Origin: Lachnospiraceae bacterium
GTDB lineage: Bacteria > Bacillota > Clostridia > Lachnospirales > Lachnospiraceae
Length of the DNA stretch: 64,000 nt
Direction of reading: 5' to 3'
NCBI GenBank assembly: GCA_016282915.1
Contig: JAEELW010000085.1
Coordinates: forward strand, 1 to 64,000
A model generated the notes under the pieces. It was not told where the DNA came from. It saw only the letters and a program-made list of their open reading frames with translations, and ran no database searches. The position numbers and the translations under genes were made by a program. This document shows positions 17,524-30,283 of the stretch, in pieces; positions within the stretch are counted from its first letter, which is position 1; each line of letters opens with the position of its first letter.

Positions 17524-18818
17524 AAGCGATGACGGTCGAAAATCTGGCGAAGGCCTGCGGGGGAAAGCTCGTCTGTAAAGGGGAGATCCCCGTGGCGGAA
17601 GCTTCCTGCGTGGTGATCGATTCCCGGCGTATCGAGGCCGGGGGCGTGTTCGTCGCGACCCGCGGGGAGCGTGTGGACGGCCACAGCTTCATCCCGCAGG
17701 TTTTTGAAGCGGGAGCCCTGGCCGTGGTATGCGAGAAGCTTCCGGAAGAGCCGCAGGGACCCTGCATCCTGGTAGAGGACAGCTTTGCCGCACTGACGGC
17801 CATTGCGGCTTTTTACAGAACGCAGCTTTCCTGCCGCTTTATCGGTATCACCGGCAGTGTCGGCAAGACCAGTACCAAGGAAATGATCGCGGCGGTGCTG
17901 CGCAGGCATTTCCGTGTGTGCGCCACCGAAGGGAACCTCAATAACGAGATCGGCGTGCCGCTGACGATACTGCGGATCCGTGAGGAAGACGAATGCGCCG
18001 TGGTGGAGATGGGCATCAACCATTTCGGAGAGATGACGCGGCTTGCAAAGCTGGTGCGCCCCGATATCGCGGTGATCACCAATATCGGAGAGTGTCATCT
18101 GGAAGCCCTGGGAGACCGGGACGGCGTGCTGCGCGCCAAGACCGAGGTCTTTGATCAGATGGATGAAAAAGGCTGCGTCGTACTCAACGGTGAGGATGAC
18201 AAGCTGCAGACGATACGGGAAGTGCACGGAAAAGCGCCGGTCTTTTACCGCCTTGACAAAGATACGCCGGATCCTGCCTGCGAAGGAATGCCGCGCCATA
18301 TGCGCCTGAATGCGCAGGCGGCGCGCAGCGTGGGACGCATCCTCGGGATGACGGAAGAGGAGATCGCGCAGGGGCTTCAGGAAGTGAAGAGCATGGCCGG
18401 GCGCTGCCGTATCATAAAAAAGGAAAAGTATACACTCATTGACGACTGTTACAACGCCAATCCCACATCGGTAAAAGCGGCGCTCGACCTTCTGTGCGAA
18501 ACGGCGGAAAGCGGACGCATCGCTGTTCTGGGAGATATGTTCGAGCTGGGAGAGGCGGCGGAGCGCCTGCATGCGGAAGTGGGACGCTACGCTGCGGGAA
18601 AGGGCGTGGAGCGGCTGCTCGCGGCGGGAGAACTGTCGCGGCATATGGTAAAGGGCTTTGAGGAAGCCGGCGGCGGGAGCGCCCGCTGGTATGGGGATAC
18701 CGCATCCCTGCTGGAAGGGATCGCGGCGGAGGAGACTGCCGGCAGCACCCTGCTGGTAAAGGCTTCCCACGGCATGCATTATGAAAGGATCGTGGAGGTG
18801 CTGGAAAATGGGATATGA
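17520..18818 (+). CDS. murF: UDP-N-acetylmuramoyl-tripeptide--D-alanyl-D-alanine ligase
   Basis: ITGSVGKTSTKEMIAAVL, TEGNLNNEIGVPLT, DDCYNANPTSVKAAL; ATGA overlap with ddl. Confidence 0.95.
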   Translation: MKAMTVENLAKACGGKLVCKGEIPVAEASCVVIDSRRIEAGGVFVATRGERVDGHSFIPQVFEAGALAVVCEKLPEEPQGPCILVEDSFAALTAIAAFYRTQLSCRFIGITGSVGKTSTKEMIAAVLRRHFRVCATEGNLNNEIGVPLTILRIREEDECAVVEMGINHFGEMTRLAKLVRPDIAVITNIGECHLEALGDRDGVLRAKTEVFDQMDEKGCVVLNGEDDKLQTIREVHGKAPVFYRLDKDTPDPACEGMPRHMRLNAQAARSVGRILGMTEEEIAQGLQEVKSMAGRCRIIKKEKYTLIDDCYNANPTSVKAALDLLCETAESGRIAVLGDMFELGEAAERLHAEVGRYAAGKGVERLLAAGELSRHMVKGFEEAGGGSARWYGDTASLLEGIAAEETAGSTLLVKASHGMHYERIVEVLENGI

Positions 18819-20175
18819 CGTATTGATCATCGGAGCGGGACCCGGAGGGATCTTTTCGGCCTATGAGCTGCTGAAGCGTAAGCCGGAGCTGAAGATCGCC
18901 GTTTTTGAGAGCGGAAATCCGCTGCATAAGCGGAAATGCCCCATCGACGGCGTAAAGGTGAAAAACTGCATCGGCTGCAAGCCCTGTTCCATCATGAACG
19001 GCTTCGGCGGCGCCGGCGCTTTTTCCGACGGCAAATACAATATCACGAACCAGTTCGGCGGTACGCTTTACGAGTACATCGGGAAAAACAGGGCCATCGA
19101 GCTGATGAAATACGTGGACGAGATCAACTTAAGCCACGGCGGCGCCGGGACGAAGCTTTATTCCACCGCCAATACCGACATCAAAAAACTCTGTCTGCAG
19201 AACGATCTGCATCTTCTGGATGCTTCGGTGCGTCATCTGGGAACAGACATCAATTATATCGTGCTGGAGAAGCTCTATGCGGAAATGAAGGATAAGGTGG
19301 ATTTTCATTTCCTTTCCCCGGTGGAAAAGGTGCGTGTGGCAGAGGGCGGCTACGAAGTCGTTGTCGGTGATCAGAGTTTCTTCGGAGAAAAATGCATCAT
19401 CAGCGCCGGACGCAGCGGCAGCAAATGGATGGAGAGCGTCTGCCGCGATCTGGAGATCCCCACAAAGAGCAACCGTGTGGATATCGGTGTGCGTGTGGAG
19501 CTGCCGGCCCAGGTCTTTTCTCATCTGACGGACGAGCTCTACGAGAGCAAGATCGTATACCGCACCGCAAAATACGGGGATCTGGTCCGTACCTTCTGCA
19601 TGAACCCCCGCGGGGCCGTCGTTTCCGAAAACACCAACGGCATCGTGACCGTGAACGGCCACAGCTATGAGGATCCTGCCCGGCAGACCGAGAATACCAA
19701 TTTCGCATTGCTGGTGGCAAAGCATTTTTCGCAGCCCTTCAAGGACAGCAACGGCTACGGCGAGAGTATCGCGCGCCTTTCCAATATGCTGGGAGGCGGC
19801 GTGATCGTACAGCGCTTCGGCGACCTGATCACCGGGCACCGCAGCACCGTTTCACGCATCAGCGAGGCGTTCATCACGCCCACCTTAAACGCAACGCCCG
19901 GGGATCTGAGCCTTGTAATGCCCAAGCGCATCCTGGACGGGATCATCGAGATGATCTACAAGCTGGACAAGATCGCGCCCGGAACCGCCAATGACGACAC
20001 GCTGCTCTACGGCGTGGAGGTGAAATTCTATAATATGGAAGTGGAGATCGATGAGAATCTGGAAACGCTGCATCCCGGTCTCTTTATCATCGGCGACTGC
20101 AGCGGTATCACGCATTCGCTTTCCCATGCCAGCGCCAGCGGCGTTCATGTGGCGAGAGTGATCGCGGGAGAATGA
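18808..20175 (+). CDS. FAD-dependent oxidoreductase (COG2509-like)
   Basis: YDVLIIGAGPGGIFSAYELL Rossmann motif; CIGCKPCSIMNGFGGAGAFSDGKYN; C-terminal GLFIIGDCSG. Confidence 0.88.
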   Translation: MGYDVLIIGAGPGGIFSAYELLKRKPELKIAVFESGNPLHKRKCPIDGVKVKNCIGCKPCSIMNGFGGAGAFSDGKYNITNQFGGTLYEYIGKNRAIELMKYVDEINLSHGGAGTKLYSTANTDIKKLCLQNDLHLLDASVRHLGTDINYIVLEKLYAEMKDKVDFHFLSPVEKVRVAEGGYEVVVGDQSFFGEKCIISAGRSGSKWMESVCRDLEIPTKSNRVDIGVRVELPAQVFSHLTDELYESKIVYRTAKYGDLVRTFCMNPRGAVVSENTNGIVTVNGHSYEDPARQTENTNFALLVAKHFSQPFKDSNGYGESIARLSNMLGGGVIVQRFGDLITGHRSTVSRISEAFITPTLNATPGDLSLVMPKRILDGIIEMIYKLDKIAPGTANDDTLLYGVEVKFYNMEVEIDENLETLHPGLFIIGDCSGITHSLSHASASGVHVARVIAGE

Positions 20176-20181
20176 GAGAAA

Positions 20182-20213
20182 CGGCCGCCTGATGCATCTG
20201 CAACGGGCGGCCG
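20182..20213. terminator. Hairpin between convergent genes, possible bidirectional terminator
   Basis: CGGCCGCC ... GGCGGCCG inverted repeat between convergent ORFs. Confidence 0.5.
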
Positions 20214-20219
20214 AGAAAT

Positions 20220-20954
20220 TTATACCAGCGCTTTATTCTTCTGATAGGTTTCCACCATCTGCCGGTGTACGGTCTCGGGCAGAGCCTTGCGGGCCTCGCG
20301 GTCCATGGCGGCAACGTCCAGAGGCGGCAGGTATTCCACAGTCACGTGCGCTTTTTTCAGTTTAGGCAGGTGATCTTCGAAAACGGCGGAGGTATTGTTC
20401 AGCACCACCGGAACGACGAGGCAGTTGCTCTTTTCGGCGATCTTGAAGCTTCCGCCGTGGAAAGGCAGCATGTCTTCATCGCCCTTGTTCCTCGTTCCTT
20501 CGGGGTAGATGGCGATGGAGATGCCGTTTTTGATCTTTTCCGCACAGTCGTTTATCGTCTTCATTCCCTTACGCAGGTCTTTCCGGTCAAGGAATTCACA
20601 GTGCAGGAGCATCATCCACCAGGTAAGAGTCAGATATTTCGTCATTTCTTTTTTGGCTACATAGCCGGTCTGACGCGGGACCCGCGTATAAGTCAGCAGG
20701 ATATCGAAAAAGCTGCGGTGGTTCAGCACATAGAGGACGGGTCTGTCCTTCGGGACGTTTTCTTCCCCGATCACCGTGGCTTTCGTGCCCGCCAGGAAGA
20801 GTACCACACGGAAGGCCCAGTTGACGATCGCGAGACTGGCCGCGCCTCTTGCCTTCTTTGAGAAAAGCCCCACCAGCAGCATGAGGGGCTGCAGGATCAG
20901 GGAGAATATCAGGAAAAGCAGAACGAATATTATCGTGATGATAAAGCGTATCAT
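20220..20954 (-). CDS. plsC: 1-acyl-sn-glycerol-3-phosphate acyltransferase
   Basis: VLNHRSFFDILL (HX4D-like NHxSxxD), IYPEGTRNKG, hydrophobic N-terminus. Confidence 0.92.
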   Translation of the reverse strand: MIRFIITIIFVLLFLIFSLILQPLMLLVGLFSKKARGAASLAIVNWAFRVVLFLAGTKATVIGEENVPKDRPVLYVLNHRSFFDILLTYTRVPRQTGYVAKKEMTKYLTLTWWMMLLHCEFLDRKDLRKGMKTINDCAEKIKNGISIAIYPEGTRNKGDEDMLPFHGGSFKIAEKSNCLVVPVVLNNTSAVFEDHLPKLKKAHVTVEYLPPLDVAAMDREARKALPETVHRQMVETYQKNKALV

Positions 20955-21151
20955 AATGAAGGGCTCCGATCATTTTTTCGGGGGTTGTAACTGCTCTGTT
21001 TCGGAAGATACGTTAACATAGATGAAAGAAAAATGCAAATATCCGGAAACGGGAGGAAAAACATTAATTGGCAAAACCCGTTACGATCACGGTTTGAAAG
21101 CCATGATCGTAACAAATCGTGACAAAATTGTTAAAATTGCTGTGTTATTTC

Positions 21152-21180
21152 TTGAATTCACATATTGTATTCGTTATAAT
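21152..21180 (+). promoter_or_regulatory. sigma70-type promoter for chemotaxis receptor
   Basis: TTGAAT - 17 bp - TATAAT. Confidence 0.75.
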
Positions 21181-21248
21181 GTAACAAGTACGGCATCCGC
21201 AGATCCCCGGAACGCCGCAGGATAAGGACAACAAGGAGGTTGCATACT

Positions 21249-22973
21249 ATGTACAAAAAGGGAGAAAAAAACAAGCATCTGATCGGTCATATCATCACGG
21301 TCGCCGTAGCCGGTATCGTCGGACTGGCTGTGATCCTCTGCATCATCGCTTTTGTGGAGACCCGCAACGCTTATCAGGAGATGGGCGAGGAGGAACTGAA
21401 GGTTGCCTGCCTGCAGCTGCAGCATACCATCGACGGTTCCTATGATGGGGAGTGGCACATCGAGGACGGACAGCTCTGGAAGGGCGAATACAACATGGAA
21501 GGCGTGAACGCCGAAGGCCTGGAAGAGAATCTGCAGAAGACCATGAACGACCTGAAGGCCAGCACCGGTCTGGAGTATACGATCATACTGGACAAGACCC
21601 GCGCCCTTACCACCATCGACGGCATGAAGGGCAAGGATATCGGTGATGCCGCCTACAATTCCGTGAAGAGCGGCAAGGCTTACGCGGATTTCAAGACCAA
21701 GATCAATGAAAAGAACTATTATGTTTATTATTCCCCGGAGACCTATAACGGGAAATATGTGGGCTGCTTCTTTGCGGGGCGTCTTTCCGAGGACGTGGAC
21801 GGCAAGATCAATAAGGCCCTCTTCACCCTGGTACTCATCGCAGTGTTGGTGACTGCTGCTTTTGTGGTCGTCGGTCTGCTCCTTTCCAACAAGTATTCCA
21901 AGCTCATGCGTACCATCGCCGAAGATGTGGACCAGCTGGCAGGCGGCGAACTGGATATGACGGTAGATCCTGCGCTTATTGCCCGCAGGGATGAGCTGGG
22001 TATCATCGCCGAGGGTGTGAAGAACCTGGATGACAAGCTGCGTGACGTGATCAGCAAGACCCAGGAGGCGGCTCACGAACTGGATACCCAGAGCAATGAT
22101 CTGGCGGATTCCGCCCATCAGGCAAGTCAGGCATCCGACCAGGTGACTGACGCGGTGACCGAGATCAGCAAGGGCGCCGTTGCCCAGGCGGAGAGCGTTG
22201 AGAACGCCGTAAGCGATACCGACGAGATCGGTAAGAATATCGAGAACATCACCGCGGACGTGAGCGAGATGGACCGCTACGCCGAAGAGATGAAGGAAGC
22301 CTGCGACAAGGCTATGGATGCGCTGGAGAAGCTGATCCGCCAGAGCGAGGAAGTGACTGCATCCGTGAAGGATATCGGCGACACCATCAATTCCACCAAC
22401 AATTCGGCCAAGACCATCAGCGAGTTTACCCAGGCCATCACGGATATCGCGACCCAGACCAACCTGCTTTCGCTGAACGCCTCCATCGAGGCTGCCCGTG
22501 CCGGTGATGCTGGCCGCGGCTTTGCCGTTGTGGCAGACGAGATCCGCCAGCTGGCAGACCAGTCCAGCGACAGCGCAGACAAGATCAAAGCCATCGTAGA
22601 GAGGCTGCTGGCAGATTCCGCTTCCAGCGTAAGCGTCCTGGAGAAGCTGAACGAGAGCTTCGGCGTACAGGCACAGCAGCTGGATTCCACCAGGACCAAC
22701 ATGGAGACCATGAGCGGTAATGTGACCAGCGTGAAGGATACTTCCGCACACATCAACAGCCGTGTGGCTTCCCTGAACGACGCGAAGAACGGCCTGATGG
22801 AGATCATCAGCGACCTGTCTGCCATCAGCGAGGAGAATGCGGCATCCACCGAGGAGACCAATGCTTCGATGGAAGAGCTGAACGCGACCTTCACCATCAT
22901 CAGCGAAGCGGCCGGCAAGCTGCAGAACCTGGCGACGGAGATGAACTCCACCATCAGCTACTTCAAACTGTAA
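21249..22973 (+). CDS. Methyl-accepting chemotaxis protein
   Basis: N-terminal TM and extracytoplasmic sensor, HAMP-like region, hairpin tip [50 protein letters not shown]-type RBS before ATG 21249. Confidence 0.96.
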   Translation: MYKKGEKNKHLIGHIITVAVAGIVGLAVILCIIAFVETRNAYQEMGEEELKVACLQLQHTIDGSYDGEWHIEDGQLWKGEYNMEGVNAEGLEENLQKTMNDLKASTGLEYTIILDKTRALTTIDGMKGKDIGDAAYNSVKSGKAYADFKTKINEKNYYVYYSPETYNGKYVGCFFAGRLSEDVDGKINKALFTLVLIAVLVTAAFVVVGLLLSNKYSKLMRTIAEDVDQLAGGELDMTVDPALIARRDELGIIAEGVKNLDDKLRDVISKTQEAAHELDTQSNDLADSAHQASQASDQVTDAVTEISKGAVAQAESVENAVSDTDEIGKNIENITADVSEMDRYAEEMKEACDKAMDALEKLIRQSEEVTASVKDIGDTINSTNNSAKTISEFTQAITDIATQTNLLSLNASIEAARAGDAGRGFAVVADEIRQLADQSSDSADKIKAIVERLLADSASSVSVLEKLNESFGVQAQQLDSTRTNMETMSGNVTSVKDTSAHINSRVASLNDAKNGLMEIISDLSAISEENAASTEETNASMEELNATFTIISEAAGKLQNLATEMNSTISYFKL

Positions 22974-23003
22974 GCTTCAGCGGACAGTTTTAAAACGGAA
23001 ATC

Positions 23004-23040
23004 ACGCGGCTGCGTATCCTCGCAGCCGCGTTTGTTTTTG
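23004..23040 (+). terminator. Rho-independent terminator
   Basis: ACGCGGCTGCG-tatcct-CGCAGCCGCGT followed by TTTGTTTTTG. Confidence 0.9.
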
Positions 23041-23091
23041 CCGCTGTGTATACCGGCAGGGCTTTTCTTCTTTTTTTCATTCTGAAAAGGG

Positions 23092-23120
23092 TGGACATTC
23101 CGTTTCAAAAAGGCTATAAT
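23092..23120 (+). promoter_or_regulatory. sigma70-type promoter for ATP synthase operon
   Basis: TGGACA - 17 bp - TATAAT immediately upstream of atpZ-like ORF. Confidence 0.7.
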
Positions 23121-23128
23121 GCTTTTAT

Positions 23129-23494
23129 ATGCGAAAAAGCATGGAGGAGAAACGCAAAGAGCGGCGAAACGCGATGCAGCTGCTGACGATGGTCACGCAG
23201 TTCGGCATTACGATGCTGGTTCCGATCTTTCTCTGTTTTTTCCTGGGGCGTGTACTGGATAAGCGCTTCGGTACGGCGATCTGGACGATCATACTCTTCT
23301 TTGTAGGAGCGGTCGCGGGTTTCCGGAACATATACGTACTATCGAGGCGGTATTTTCAAAATAATGACAAAGAATGCAGTGAAGACATTCTGGATCCGGC
23401 ACAGCACCCTGATCGAGCTTTGGATCGGGATCCTGCTGTGGAGCCTGGTGATCCAGCTGATCCTGCTTCTGATCCCGGGAGCAAAAGGACATAA
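23129..23494 (+). CDS. AtpZ/AtpI-like membrane protein
   Basis: MVTQFGITMLVPIFLCFFLGRVLDKRFGTAIWTIILFFVGAVAGFRNIY is AtpZ-like; first gene before atpB cluster. Confidence 0.75.
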   Translation: MRKSMEEKRKERRNAMQLLTMVTQFGITMLVPIFLCFFLGRVLDKRFGTAIWTIILFFVGAVAGFRNIYVLSRRYFQNNDKECSEDILDPAQHPDRALDRDPAVEPGDPADPASDPGSKRT

Positions 23495-23909
23495 TGCGCT
23501 GGGCCTGTGGATCGGCGCTTTATCGGCCCTGCTGGTCGCCGCGCATATGGAGCACAGTATCGGACGGGCTCTGGATGCCGGTGAAGGAGGAGCGCCGAAG
23601 CTTCTCATCGCGGCTTATCTGATACGGTATTTTGCCATGGCCGCCATGCTGGCAGCGCTGGCACTGACCGATGTGGCAAGTCCGCTGGCAGCGTTCGCCG
23701 GGCTTATGACATTAAAGCTTTCGGCGTATTTACAGCCTTTGACGCACCGCATCAGTGAACGGGTATGCGGAAAGGAAGTCTTTGAACGGGAGATGATCCC
23801 GCCGGAAGTGCAGGACGAGATGTTCGGAAAAGGGAAGAACCCGGAAACAGAGGGATCCCCGGAAGAGCAGAAGGCCGACGACATCGAAAATCAACAACAG
23901 GAAGGTTAA
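23364..23909 (+). CDS. ATP synthase subunit I-like membrane protein
   Basis: Hydrophobic ORF between atpZ-like gene and atpB; positional and topology evidence. Confidence 0.65.
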   Translation: MTKNAVKTFWIRHSTLIELWIGILLWSLVIQLILLLIPGAKGHNALGLWIGALSALLVAAHMEHSIGRALDAGEGGAPKLLIAAYLIRYFAMAAMLAALALTDVASPLAAFAGLMTLKLSAYLQPLTHRISERVCGKEVFEREMIPPEVQDEMFGKGKNPETEGSPEEQKADDIENQQQEG

Positions 23910-23915
23910 GGATAC

Positions 23916-24698
23916 ATGATAGGGGCAAACATGTTACTGGCAGCGGAAGATCTTGCAGAGGAAGCTGCGGAGGGAAGCCAGGATCTCGGATTTATGATCA
24001 AAGGGGTCTTCTCCTTTGAGCTGAACGGAGTCACACTCTGGATCACCACCTCCCACATCTGTATAGCGATCGTATTTCTCTTTCTTGTCATCTTTTCTTT
24101 TTTTGCGAGAGCAGCGATCAAAAAAGGCAGCGAAGTGCCTTCGGGTTTTCAGAATATCGTGGAACTGATCGTTGAGAAGCTGGACGGGCTTGTGGGCGGT
24201 ACCATGGGCTGGAGCGCCAGGATCTTCCGCAATTATATCGGTACGATCTTCATTTTTATCCTTTTCAGTAATATTTCGGGACTATTCGGGCTGCGTCCGC
24301 CCACGGCGGATTACGGCGTGACTTTTCCTCTGGGCGTGGTTTCCTTCAGCCTGATCACGATCTGCAAGTTCCGTTATCAGAAGGTGAGCGGTGTGATCAA
24401 GGGCCTGTGCGAGCCCTGGCCTTTCTGGCTGCCCATCAACCTGATCGGTGATTTTGCGGTACCGGTTTCGCTGAGCCTGCGTCTTTTCGCGAACGTTCTG
24501 TCCGGCACCGTTATGATGGCGCTGGTATACGGCCTGCTGCATGCGATCGCCTATGCATGGCCCGGCGTGCTGCACGCCTATTTCGATATGTTCTCGGGCG
24601 CGATACAGACCTACGTGTTCTGTATGCTGACCATGACCTACATCTCCGACGCCTGCGGGGATGAACCGGCAAAGCTGCCGAAAAAGAGCGTGGCATAA
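23916..24698 (+). CDS. atpB: F0F1 ATP synthase subunit a
   Basis: SLRLFANVLSGTVMMAL; downstream atpE. Confidence 0.95.
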   Translation: MIGANMLLAAEDLAEEAAEGSQDLGFMIKGVFSFELNGVTLWITTSHICIAIVFLFLVIFSFFARAAIKKGSEVPSGFQNIVELIVEKLDGLVGGTMGWSARIFRNYIGTIFIFILFSNISGLFGLRPPTADYGVTFPLGVVSFSLITICKFRYQKVSGVIKGLCEPWPFWLPINLIGDFAVPVSLSLRLFANVLSGTVMMALVYGLLHAIAYAWPGVLHAYFDMFSGAIQTYVFCMLTMTYISDACGDEPAKLPKKSVA

Positions 24699-24729
24699 AA
24701 GCGGTTTTCCGCGTGTTAAGGACTGTATA

Positions 24730-24745
24730 ACGGTATTCATACCGT
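24730..24745. promoter_or_regulatory. Perfect 7-bp inverted repeat in atpB-atpE spacer
   Basis: ACGGTAT-TC-ATACCGT. Confidence 0.5.
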
Positions 24746-24777
24746 GCGTATAGTAAGAGTAAAGCATAATTTTTTAA

Positions 24778-25047
<270 letters not shown>

Positions 25048-25087
25048 GATTCAGAAAGTGTAAGAAAGGAGGCACACGGACAGGCAC

Positions 25088-25639
25088 ATGGGAAATGGTG
25101 TGTTTATGCTCTTGGAAGAGAGTTATGAGAGAATGTTTGGCCTGGACTGGCAGCTGCTCTTTGATTCGGGGCTCACGCTGCTGGCTGTATTCGTGCTGTT
25201 CCTCATCCTTTCGTACAACCTGTTCAATCCCGCGCGCAAGCTTTTAAAAGACCGCAGCGACCGCATCCGCAACGACATCGCCGTTGCGCAGAATGACAAG
25301 GACGAGGCGCTCAGGCTGAAAGAAGAATATGAAGCGAAGCTGCGCGAGGTAGATAAAGAGGTGGAACAGATCCTCGCGGACGCCCGCAAGAAAGCGCAGA
25401 TCAATGCGAAAAAGATCGAAGACGAGGCGCAGCGTGAAGCGGCAGCCATCATCGAGCGTGCAGGGCGTGAGGCGGAGCTGGAGAAGCAGCGTGTATCCGA
25501 TGAAGTGAAGCAGGAGATGGTGAACATCGCTTCCCTGATGGCCCAGAAGGTCGTGGCCGGCAGGATCGATACGACGGTGCAGAACAGTCTTGTGGACGAA
25601 ACATTGAAGGAAATAGGTAACGATACATGGCTAGGCTAG
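25088..25639 (+). CDS. atpF: F0F1 ATP synthase subunit b
   Basis: N-terminal TM then charged coiled coil; operon position. Confidence 0.92.
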   Translation: MGNGVFMLLEESYERMFGLDWQLLFDSGLTLLAVFVLFLILSYNLFNPARKLLKDRSDRIRNDIAVAQNDKDEALRLKEEYEAKLREVDKEVEQILADARKKAQINAKKIEDEAQREAAAIIERAGREAELEKQRVSDEVKQEMVNIASLMAQKVVAGRIDTTVQNSLVDETLKEIGNDTWLG

Positions 25640-26181
25640 TTGCAGGTACCTACGGGGATGCTCTGATCTCCCTGGCGGAAGAAGAAAACAAGATCGACGC
25701 ACTTTATGACGAAGTGCTTTCTCTGCAGGGGATCCTTGAGGATAACCCGGATTTTTCCGTGTTGATGAATCACCCCAAGGTGACGAAAGAGGAAAAGCTG
25801 CAGACCCTTGACGCGGTGTTCGGCGGCAGAATGGACGCCGAGCTTCTCGGTTTTCTGAAGCTTCTTCTGCAGAAGGACCGTTATTCGGAACTGCCTGCGA
25901 TACTCGATCGCTTCATGGCGGCCGTCAAGGAGCGCCGGGGTATCGGCGTGGCCTATGTCGCATCGCCGGCAGAACTGGATGACAGCCGGAAAAAGCAGAT
26001 CGAGGCCAAACTGATATCCACCACGAAGTATAAGGAGATGGAGATCCATTATACGGTGGATGAGAGTCTGATCGGAGGATTGGTGATCCGTATCGGCGAC
26101 AAGGTTGTGGATTCCAGTATAAAGACAAAGCTTGAGGGCTTGAAACGCGAGCTGTCCAAGGTTTCGGTACAGCTTGCGTAG
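25627..26181 (+). CDS. atpH: F0F1 ATP synthase subunit delta
   Basis: C-terminal [32 protein letters not shown]; operon position. Confidence 0.93.
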   Translation: MARLVAGTYGDALISLAEEENKIDALYDEVLSLQGILEDNPDFSVLMNHPKVTKEEKLQTLDAVFGGRMDAELLGFLKLLLQKDRYSELPAILDRFMAAVKERRGIGVAYVASPAELDDSRKKQIEAKLISTTKYKEMEIHYTVDESLIGGLVIRIGDKVVDSSIKTKLEGLKRELSKVSVQLA

Positions 26182-26207
26182 AGAACAGTACAGGAGAGGA
26201 CAGATCT

Positions 26208-27710
26208 ATGAATTTAAGACCGGAAGAGATCAGTTCCGTCATTAAGGAACAGATCAAACGCTATGCCGACAGGCTGGAGGTCTCGGAAGTGGGTACCGTC
26301 ATCCAGGTGGCGGACGGTATCGCCCGTGTCCATGGTCTGGAAAAGGCCATGCAGGGTGAACTGCTTGAATTCCCCGGCGAAGTATACGGCATGGTCATGA
26401 ACCTGGAGGAGGACAACGTGGGCGCGGTGCTCCTGGGCTCCTCCCGCAATATCAATGAAGGTGATACGGTAAAGACCACGGGCCGCGTGGTGGAGGTGCC
26501 GGTCGGTGACGAGATGCTGGGCCGCGTGGTGAACGCTCTGGGCCAGCCCATCGACGGGAAAGGCCCCATCAGCACCGGGAAATTCCGTCAGATCGAGCGT
26601 GTGGCCAGCGGCGTTATCACGCGTAAGAGCGTGGATACCCCGCTGCAGACAGGTATCAAGGCGATCGACTCCATGGTACCCATCGGCCGCGGCCAGCGTG
26701 AGCTGATCATCGGCGACCGTCAGACAGGTAAGACGGCTATCGCCATCGATACGATCATCAATCAGAAGGGCCAGAATGTAAAGTGTATCTATGTAGCCAT
26801 CGGCCAGAAGGCTTCGACGGTGGCGTCCATCGTCAAGACACTGGAAGAATACGGCGCCATGGCTTATACCACGGTCGTCGCGGCGACGGCTTCCGAGCTG
26901 GCTCCGCTGCAGTATATCGCTCCTTACGCAGGCTGCGCCATCGGTGAGGAGTGGATGGAGAACGGAGAGGACGTGCTGGTGATCTATGACGATCTGTCCA
27001 AGCATGCAACGGCTTACCGTACACTCTCCCTGCTGCTGAGACGTCCGCCCGGACGTGAGGCGTATCCCGGCGACGTGTTCTATCTGCACAGCAGACTTCT
27101 GGAGCGCGCGGCGCGCATGAATGAGCAGTACGGCGGCGGTTCCCTTACGGCGCTGCCCATCATCGAGACCCAGGCAGGCGACGTTTCGGCTTATATCCCG
27201 ACCAACGTCATTTCCATTACCGACGGTCAGATCTATCTGGAAACGGAAATGTTCAATTCCGGCTTCCGTCCGGCGATCAACGCCGGTCTGTCCGTGAGCC
27301 GTGTGGGCGGCAGCGCACAGATCAAGGCCATGAAGAAGATCGCGGGACCGATCCGTCTGGAGCTGGCACAGTACCGTGAGCTGGCTGCATTCTCGCAGTT
27401 CGGCAGTGAGCTGGATGCCGATACCAAAGAGCGTCTGGCACAGGGCGAACGTATCCGTGAGATGCTGAAGCAGCCGCAGTACAAGCCCATGCCGGTCGAA
27501 TACCAGATCATCATCATCTATACCGCGACCAAGAAGTATCTGCTGGATATCGCGGTTGAAGATGTGCTGCGCTTTGAAGCGGAACTGTTTGAGTATATCG
27601 ATACCAAGTATCCCGAGATCCCGGAGAGCATCCGTACCGAGAAGGAGATGAAGCCCGAGATCGAAGAGAAACTGATCAGTGCCATCGAAGCGTTCAAGAA
27701 GGATTTTTAG
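26208..27710 (+). CDS. atpA: F0F1 ATP synthase subunit alpha
   Basis: [46 protein letters not shown]. Confidence 0.98.
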   Translation: MNLRPEEISSVIKEQIKRYADRLEVSEVGTVIQVADGIARVHGLEKAMQGELLEFPGEVYGMVMNLEEDNVGAVLLGSSRNINEGDTVKTTGRVVEVPVGDEMLGRVVNALGQPIDGKGPISTGKFRQIERVASGVITRKSVDTPLQTGIKAIDSMVPIGRGQRELIIGDRQTGKTAIAIDTIINQKGQNVKCIYVAIGQKASTVASIVKTLEEYGAMAYTTVVAATASELAPLQYIAPYAGCAIGEEWMENGEDVLVIYDDLSKHATAYRTLSLLLRRPPGREAYPGDVFYLHSRLLERAARMNEQYGGGSLTALPIIETQAGDVSAYIPTNVISITDGQIYLETEMFNSGFRPAINAGLSVSRVGGSAQIKAMKKIAGPIRLELAQYRELAAFSQFGSELDADTKERLAQGERIREMLKQPQYKPMPVEYQIIIIYTATKKYLLDIAVEDVLRFEAELFEYIDTKYPEIPESIRTEKEMKPEIEEKLISAIEAFKKDF

Positions 27711-27732
27711 GATTTAAAGAGGAAACAGTGAT

Positions 27733-28626
27733 ATGGCGTCCATGAGAGACATAAAAAGGCGCAAGAGCAGTATTGAGAGCACCCAGCAGATCACCAAGGC
27801 GATGAAGCTGGTTGCCACCGTAAAGCTTCAGCGCGCAAAACAGCGTGCCGAGCGGAGCAAATACTACTTTAACGCCGTTTATGATACCGTCACATCCATC
27901 CTGGCCAGAGCCGGCGGGGTCGAGCATCCCTGGCTGCAGGCCGGACGGGAAGGGAAAAAAGCGGTCATCATGATCACGTCCAATAAAGGTCTGGCCGGCG
28001 GGTACAATTCCAACATCACCAAGATGATCACCCGCAATCCCGACTTCACGAAGGACAATACGACGATCTATGCCATAGGAAAAAAAGGCAAGGATGCCTG
28101 TGTGCGTGCGGGTTACCCGATCATGAAGGACTATTCCGAGGCGATCGAGGAGCCTGCGTACCAGGACGGGATGAAGATCACGAAGGAGCTTCTGGCTGCA
28201 TTTGAAGCGGGAGAGATCGCCGAGATCTGGCTGGCCTACACCTTCTTCAAGAATACGGTGAGCCATGTCCCCACACTGATGAAGCTTTTGCCCGTGGATA
28301 TGGAAGCGGCGAAGCAGAATGAGGATGAAGAGGAATCAGCGGCAAAGCCGGAAAAACGCGAAGCGGATGCGCCGATGAATTTTGAACCGGAGGATGAAGA
28401 GGCACTGAACCTGATCATCCCGAAGTATATCTCCAGTCTGATCTACGGAGCGCTGATCAGTGCCCAGGCATCGGAAAACGGAGCACGTATGCAGGCCATG
28501 GACAATGCGACCAACAATGCATCCGAGATGATCGATCATCTGGCGCTGCTTTATAACCGTGCACGTCAGGGCAAGATCACGACGGAGCTGACCGAGATCA
28601 TCGCCGGTGCGGACGCGATCAGTTAA
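27733..28626 (+). CDS. atpG: F0F1 ATP synthase subunit gamma
   Basis: MASMRDIKRRKSSIESTQQITKAMKLVATVKL; MQAMDNATNNASEMI. Confidence 0.96.
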   Translation: MASMRDIKRRKSSIESTQQITKAMKLVATVKLQRAKQRAERSKYYFNAVYDTVTSILARAGGVEHPWLQAGREGKKAVIMITSNKGLAGGYNSNITKMITRNPDFTKDNTTIYAIGKKGKDACVRAGYPIMKDYSEAIEEPAYQDGMKITKELLAAFEAGEIAEIWLAYTFFKNTVSHVPTLMKLLPVDMEAAKQNEDEEESAAKPEKREADAPMNFEPEDEEALNLIIPKYISSLIYGALISAQASENGARMQAMDNATNNASEMIDHLALLYNRARQGKITTELTEIIAGADAIS

Positions 28627-30259
<1,633 letters not shown>

Positions 30260-30283
30260 GGCTCAGAAAGGTTACGGAAACGA

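Noticed and set aside
21174-22751. 525-aa minus-strand ORF over the chemotaxis receptor
   Set aside because: The sense strand encodes an unmistakable MCP; antisense openness is explained by GC-rich codon bias
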